A stretch of DNA of 10,767 bases from Chloromonas sp. AAM2 (taxonomy: Eukaryota > Chlorophyta > Chlorophyceae > Chlamydomonadales > Chlamydomonadaceae): positions 4,459-15,225 of the forward strand of contig QAXH01005840.1 of NCBI GenBank assembly GCA_004335635.1, in the 5' to 3' direction. The notes under the pieces were generated by a model. It was not told the DNA's origin. It was given only the letters and a program-made list of their open reading frames with translations, and did not search any database. Position 1 is the first letter of the stretch, and each line of letters opens with the position of its first letter. A program made the translations under genes and the position numbers. Shown in pieces: positions 6,998 to 10,767 of the stretch.

Positions 6998-7349
6998 ATG
7001 TCAGCTCATGCGCACTCATCACTCGTTGGGGGTAAGGCCACAGATGCGCAAGCAGCCTGGCAAAGCAGGGTGGCGTGCGCCAAAGCCATGCTCATGTCCT
7101 GAATACTCCCTCACAAGCATGTTGCACATGGGGACCACAATGCAGCAAGGGCGCTGGCTGAATGCGCTCCTTCCAATGCAGCGCAACAGACACAATGGCT
7201 TGCAGGAAAAAGGCCATGCTGCCGGCATGTTCTTTAGCGTCATATGTGCAGGCATGCACCCTCTTAAATACAGACAAGGCATGACATCATGCTGCGATAT
7301 GGGCGCATGCAGGGCGTGTGCATGATGCCATGCCTAAGACATCGGGCAC

Positions 7350-7714
7350 CTGCCCAGGCATGCGTCTTATGACTGCGCTCATGCAGCCATAGGTCTGCCC
7401 CAGGCGTGAGCTGTGCGCGCTTGAAGGGCGCTGTGTGCACATGCGAGTGCCTCATGTGTACAGGATGAGCTGCTGCCGCTGTGCAGGCGAAAACACCCAG
7501 ATCCATGCCCACAGCAAAACTGCCTTCTGGCTGCTGTAGAAGTGTGGCGTGCACCACAACTTCGCCAAGGGCAAGGCGCGCATGGAATGCCAGAACCAGC
7601 CTTATGCAATCATGCACAGGCAGCAATGTGCGAGCCCGAACACACAACACATGTGCATGCACGTGGACTTGTGATTCTTGTGCGAGTCATGTTATACTGG
7701 CATGCATCTGGTCG
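7350..7714 (-). repeat. Diverged direct repeat, copy 1, with TnpB-like peptide
   Basis: Partner of 6565-6997. On the minus strand a long open frame (7662-7264) reads RLALGEVVVHATLLQQPEG, then SFAVGMDLGVFACT. A short beta-strand followed by VG(I/V/M)DLGV.xxA is how TnpB/Fanzor proteins enter RuvC motif I, whose Asp binds metal. None of the later motifs (RuvC-II Glu, zinc finger, RuvC-III Asp) is visible, so at most this is a fragment. No ATG or terminal repeats were found. Confidence 0.5.
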
Positions 7715-7787
7715 CGCTCTGTGCAATGCTGGTTGCTCATGTTCTGCACCACAGACGCATGCATGCAAGTCGTGTCAGTTTGCCCAC

Positions 7788-7983
7788 CTTGTATCCTTGC
7801 GTTCCACGCCTTGAATCTGACTGAGGCAAACTTCAGTACGGCTTCCTGCCCCTCGTCCATGGTGATGTCCCAGGTAGCCAATAAATCATCAGGCAGCGCT
7901 GATGCATCCCCCAGCCAGGAGCGGAGTTCAACGTCACCATGTGCCTTGGCAACAGCCACAACTTGCTCCCTTGTGATACCCAT
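7788..7983 (-). CDS. Candidate exon, acidic helical protein segment
   Basis: An acceptor GTGACTGCGTGCAG ends at 7984. The frame starts ATGGGTATC and runs 65 codons plus one base to a weaker donor (ACAAG|GTGGGC). It encodes MGITREQVVAVAKAHGDVEL, then SWLGDASALPDDLLATWD and a helical end (VLKFASVRFKAWNARIQ). Composition and spacing of hydrophobics look genuinely protein-like, but no family is recognised. The phase-1 end would fit an acceptor in AAGCAG near 6252, so this may be an upstream exon of the HNH-like gene, with the 6.3-7.8 kb repeats lying in the intervening intron. The ATG may instead be the gene start. A possible earlier exon lies after the acceptor TTCTTGTTGTCAG near 8138. Confidence 0.4.
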
Positions 7984-7989
7984 CTGCAC

Positions 7990-8980
7990 GCAGTCACCAT
8001 GGGGTAATCCAAACACAACTCACCACTGTCGGCAGGCCAGAACGGCTTCACCCATATGCATCCACAACACGGCATGGCCTCACATGCAGCATATGCATGG
8101 GCCAAGCACCCATCAGCGCCCCTGCACCACCCGCCCTGACAACAAGAACACAACACATCATTAGCAAGTGCTACCCAAACATGTCCGCAACGTCTGCCTG
8201 CATCCCGCACCCATGCACAACAACGGGTCTGGATGAATACCTGCCTGGTGTCGGTCCTTAAGGCGGCTTGGGCTTAGAGTCAGACCAACTGGAAACCCAT
8301 CCTCACATGCAGCGTCTAGAAGACACCAGCGCTGGGGACTAAACCCGCACTGGGCGTATGCATGGCGGCTTGTGCAATACCTGGCGTGAAAGAGGTTTGT
8401 TGCGAGAACGCCGTACCCATAACAAGCTACTCACCTCTCAGTAGCTGAGCGTGATCGCAGAGCCCTATCCTCGTAACCAGGAAGTTGGTAGGATACGTCT
8501 GCAGCGGAAAAGGAGAAACATACACTAATAGCAAAGTGGGGCAGCCGTGTTCATTCATGGCTCTGCGTGGCCGTGGCGTCGCAGCCGTGCTCAAAGCGTG
8601 AGTTGCCTTGTCTTCCAATCCTGCTGCACAGGACTCACCTACACCACGCGAACCTTGTCAAGCACTTCCGGCATCCTGGGAGAGCGCGACAGCCCGCGCG
8701 GGAACCCTAGAGTCAGGGGTCCAGCACCAGGAGATTGTGTAAAAACACCGTTAGGCCGGGGCTTTTAGTGTGAATAGGAGTTGTCAAGCGTGGTAGACCT
8801 GAAAAGCTGATGCTGTTTCTTTGGCCAACAATCCAACTAATCAGCCACAGCTCTCGCATGTTCGGCACCATGTGTTGGCCGTTCACCAGTGATCATGTCC
8901 AAACCTCCATCCTTGCTCTGGTCGGCCGAATGGTCGTGTGGCATGGTGTTGCTGACTGTCCGGCTGTCATAATCAATATG
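7990..8980. other. Mostly featureless stretch
   Basis: Short frames occur on both strands without consistent splice signals. The part to about 8250 is rich in CACA and CATATGCATG words like the neighbouring repeats. A plus-strand ATG at 8557 followed by a GTGAGT donor is discussed among the rejected items. No RNA gene was seen. Confidence 0.35.
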
Positions 8981-8982
8981 GT

Positions 8983-9515
8983 AGGTTGAGTGTGTTGCCT
9001 TTAGCTCTACTACGTGCATTGGCATCTGCCAGAGCTATCTCACGGCTCGAGGTGAGCCCAGGCACCGTCAGGACTTGGTGCAACAAGACCACACAACACC
9101 CTCGGACAACACCCACGAGTACCCGGTCAGGGCAGTCCACAAGCCGGTGCTGATTAGAGACGAACAGCCTGCAGCTCAGCGGCGCTTGCATGCAGCGCGT
9201 CGAAGTGAGGTTCCAGCACAGGCCAGCAACGGCAGTGGGCTGCCAGGTGAGAGCCCCACCGCACACGCAGATCCTGTTGTTGCTTCAACAGCATCTGACG
9301 CACTGTGCACGGTATATAAACAAACAGTGGCTTACGACATGCCAATGCACAGCCTAATGGCCGCCCTTGCTGGGGATGACACAAAGCTTGACTTGGCTGA
9401 TTTGTTCACCAGAGGGAGGGTGAAGGCTGGATTTGCTCTGAAATGTTTGGTCCAGTGCGACAGTTGCATCGACAAGGGATGTCTTAAGCTGATTGTCTGC
9501 ACAAGTGGCGGGTAG
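8983..9515 (+). CDS. Possible plus-strand exon or ORF, unassigned
   Basis: The frame is open from about 8983 to a TAG at 9515. The first half is polar and low-complexity (HTTPSDNTHEYPVRAVHKPV, then QPAAQRRLHAARRSEVPAQA). The second half is more protein-like: MPMHSLMAALAGDDTKLDLA, then DLFTRGRVKAGFALKCLVQC with a Cys cluster (QCDSCIDKGC). A strong donor-like CCAG|GTGAGA at 9247 and acceptor-like CTTCAACAG near 9290 might remove a small intron, and an ATG at 9339 could start a shorter protein. A TATA-like sequence sits inside the frame at 9313. No family is recognised, and the opposite strand is also partly open. Confidence 0.3.
9313..9320 (+). promoter_or_regulatory. TATA-like element, plus strand
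   Basis: The site reads GGTATATAAACAAAC, close to a consensus TATA box. It would place a transcription start near 9340, upstream of the 9575 and 9697 ORFs. It conflicts with reading 8983-9515 as one exon, so at most one interpretation holds. Confidence 0.25.
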
Positions 9516-9574
9516 CATCATCTTGTTGGCCGTGGTGCAGAACTCTTGTTGCAGGATGCAGAGAGGGCTTGAGC

Positions 9575-9742
9575 ATGTTGCTTGGTGTTTGTACCGCAGT
9601 ACTGCTGGTGTTGATTTGTTGGTGGCTATGGCGCAGAGTTAGGACCAAGTCCGTTTCTGACGTGGCCAGGGCTGCCCTTTACTTCACAAGGCGTACATGG
9701 CAAAGGGTTGCGTGCCGCGTACTAGGCCTCCCTCCCTGCTGA
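9575..9742 (+). CDS. Small single-pass membrane protein candidate (55 aa)
   Basis: An ATG-to-TGA frame of 55 residues. It begins with an uninterrupted hydrophobic stretch, MLLGVCTAVLLVLICWWLW, long enough for a signal anchor. It continues with a strongly basic segment (RRVRTK...FTRRTWQRVACR), a charge pattern that by the positive-inside rule would leave the tail in the cytosol or stroma. The frame is also open upstream to about 9485, so it might be an exon. Its last 46 bases overlap the start of the coiled-coil ORF in another frame, so both are unlikely to be used as drawn. No family is recognised. Confidence 0.3.
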   Translation: MLLGVCTAVLLVLICWWLWRRVRTKSVSDVARAALYFTRRTWQRVACRVLGLPPC

Positions 9743-10140
9743 ACGGCCGTATGGCCGTGAACTCATCAAACAACGGTTGTTTCAACTCTTCAATGCAAAG
9801 ACGCATCAGGGAGCTGCTGACATGGAGATTGGAGATGCAGATCAGCTGTTCTGCTTTCTTCAACCTGATGTCACACACTGTAACAGCTGCAAGCAAGCCA
9901 CCTGAAGTTGATTGGGCAGTGGAGGGACGTGCTATGTACGCAGAAGCTGCGTGTTTGGAGCTTCAAGGTAGCCTAGTGCAATCAGAATGTGCAGTCACAC
10001 ATTTACAGTCTGAGCTCCAAGCCTTGTCCGCCCATCTCAGCATAGTCGAGGAGCGAGCACAGTGCGCTCCTCCACACTTTGATGCATCGCTGAGCTTCAT
10101 GCTGTTGTGCGCGCAAACTGCGTTCAAGGAGATGACATGA
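9697..10140 (+). CDS. Coiled-coil-like ORF, 147 aa, unassigned
   Basis: The frame opens at ATG 9697 and ends in TGA at 10140. Residues up to about 65 are unremarkable; from there it reads KPPEVDWAVEGRAMYAEAAC and then LELQGSLVQSECAVTHLQSE and LQALSAHLSIVEERAQ, with Leu, Ala and Val at heptad spacing typical of a coiled coil. The helical part may be an exon entered through the acceptor CACACTGTAACAG near 9885, in which case the first 60 residues are intron. Downstream in the same frame beyond the TGA, after a CAG, comes another short helical stretch (SYIQVVQAVLEGGEAA), hinting at a spliced-out stop. A minus-strand frame (9684-9896) is also open, so strand is likely but not certain. Confidence 0.35.
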   Translation: MAKGCVPRTRPPSLLNGRMAVNSSNNGCFNSSMQRRIRELLTWRLEMQISCSAFFNLMSHTVTAASKPPEVDWAVEGRAMYAEAACLELQGSLVQSECAVTHLQSELQALSAHLSIVEERAQCAPPHFDASLSFMLLCAQTAFKEMT

Positions 10141-10331
10141 AGGTGGTCAGTGCAGAGCTACATCCAGGTCGTCCAGGCAGTGTTGGAAGGCGGGGAGGCA
10201 GCTTGAAGCCGATCCCAGTACAAGGATTACAACGTTTACAAGCCATTTCAGGGAAGTTCAGAAATCGGTATGAACCACAAACAGTCGGTTTCCTTCCATG
10301 CATTTTGCCAACTTACAGGGGGGACATGTAA
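10140..10331 (+). CDS. Possible terminal exon, basic tail
   Basis: A frame ending GGGGACATGTAA at 10331 reads SVGRRGGSLKPIPVQGLQRL, then QAISGKFRNRYEPQTVGFLP. It is open from 10107, but its 5' limit is unknown; CAG sites at 10152 and 10175 are possible acceptors. It lies directly before a cluster of TGTAA words, which suits a last exon. No family is recognised. Confidence 0.2.
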   Translation, partial: KVVSAELHPGRPGSVGRRGGSLKPIPVQGLQRLQAISGKFRNRYEPQTVGFLPCILPTYRGDM

Positions 10332-10358
10332 ACCTTGTAAAAGCCGGAACTGTTGTAA
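10327..10358 (+). terminator. Cluster of three TGTAA polyadenylation-type signals
   Basis: TGTAA occurs at 10327-10331, 10336-10340 and 10354-10358. In chlorophyte green algae TGTAA, 10-20 nt before the cleavage site, replaces AATAAA. Three in 32 nt directly after the plus-strand ORFs suggests a 3' end here. Confidence 0.4.
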
Positions 10359-10490
10359 GCAAGAACAGCTGGTATGTGGCAACAGAAGGTGATGGCAACA
10401 ACACCACGTGTTGCGCCAAGAGCACAGTTGATCCTAGACCACACTACAAACTTGAGCCGACCCGACACTCAGTCTGAGGGTTAGGCCAGG

Positions 10491-10718
10491 TCAGTAGGAC
10501 GTGCATGGTACCTGACATGAGGTAGTTTGGTCACACCTGGCGTCACTTGCTGAGTGTGCTGCAATGGTTTCTTGTGCTGGATCGTCCAGCGCTTGGCAAC
10601 CTTTCTGTGAGTGCATGACTAACTCATTCGAGTGCAGGTAATCCCAAAAGAACAGCGTTGCTCTATTGCCTTTTGCGCAACAGCAGCAAGGGGATTGAAT
10701 GCATGCCACCTCACGCAA
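10491..10718 (-). CDS. Possible minus-strand exon, unassigned
   Basis: A 75-residue open frame. Its middle reads like protein (KGNRATLFFWDYLHSNELVM, then QALDDPAQETIAAHSASDAR). A pyrimidine-rich TTGCTGCTGTTGCGCAAAAG precedes it as a possible acceptor near 10673, and CAG|GTACCA near 10509 or CCAG|GTGTGA near 10539 are possible donors. If real, it belongs to a gene entering from the right edge and converging on the plus-strand ORFs. No family is recognised. Confidence 0.2.
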   Translation of the reverse strand: MREVACIQSPCCCCAKGNRATLFFWDYLHSNELVMHSQKGCQALDDPAQETIAAHSASDARCDQTTSCQVPCTSY

Positions 10719-10767
10719 AGGTCAGCCAGTCTGCAGGTCTGTATGTCTGGATGCAAGAACAACAGCA

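Noticed and set aside
6418..6999. 193-codon minus-strand frame
   Set aside because: It runs through the repeat copy and the triplicated 16-mer, giving Cys/His/Ala-rich low-quality protein, and it reads the conserved core in a different frame from AVGMDLGVF.
8557..8603. Plus-strand first exon MALRGRGVAAVLKA followed by a GTGAGT donor, resembling an organelle-targeting start
   Set aside because: The nearest good acceptor (CTGCTGCACAG at about 8631) would leave a 34-bp intron and a short frame ending near 8710. No coherent downstream coding was found.

Overview
The window reads as nuclear DNA of a eukaryote, most likely a green alga (Chlorophyta). The coding-looking stretches are short exons bounded by good GT-AG splice signals. 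Introns run from about 0.5 to 1.3 kb and carry minisatellites and TGCATGC-rich DNA. One predicted protein has Ser/Ala/Pro-rich tandem repeats. TGTAA, the usual chlorophyte polyadenylation signal, is clustered after the last plus-strand ORFs. I see no rRNA, tRNA, CRISPR array, bacterial operon or intact transposon. The clade assignment is inference.

Left part (1-1.8 kb, minus strand): the 3' portion of an unrecognised gene that runs off the left edge. Two exons (1394-1193 and 499-1) join in phase across a 693-bp intron. Most of that intron is a seven-unit minisatellite whose every unit ends, on the transcribed strand, in an acceptor-like pyrimidine tract plus TAG or CAG. A TATA-like sequence for the minus strand lies near 1800. 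From 1.8 to 3.2 kb there are only weak ORFs.

Centre (3.2-6.3 kb, minus strand): the best gene model in the window. Three exons (6276-6019, 5544-5353, 4027-3221) join with phase-0 junctions into a protein of about 418 aa. It resembles the HNH_2 endonuclease-like family (GAHIWP motif, then NG..., then LHGQKL...RP), followed by a disordered tail with three 41-aa repeats. The canonical second histidine appears to be lysine. Its second intron (1325 bp) contains an AT-rich island with inverted repeats that could be a MITE or a small-RNA hairpin.

6.4-8.0 kb: repeat-rich DNA with two diverged direct copies of a roughly 0.4-kb segment. Their best-conserved core is 27 bp encoding AVGMDLGVF, with a single synonymous difference. 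That peptide resembles the RuvC-I motif of TnpB/Fanzor nucleases. A candidate upstream exon lies at 7983-7788.

Right part (8.0-10.8 kb): 8.0-8.98 kb shows little. From 9.0 kb the plus strand has several protein-like ORFs, including a 55-aa single-TM protein and a coiled-coil ORF, followed by the TGTAA cluster near 10,340. How these ORFs combine into genes cannot be settled from the sequence alone.
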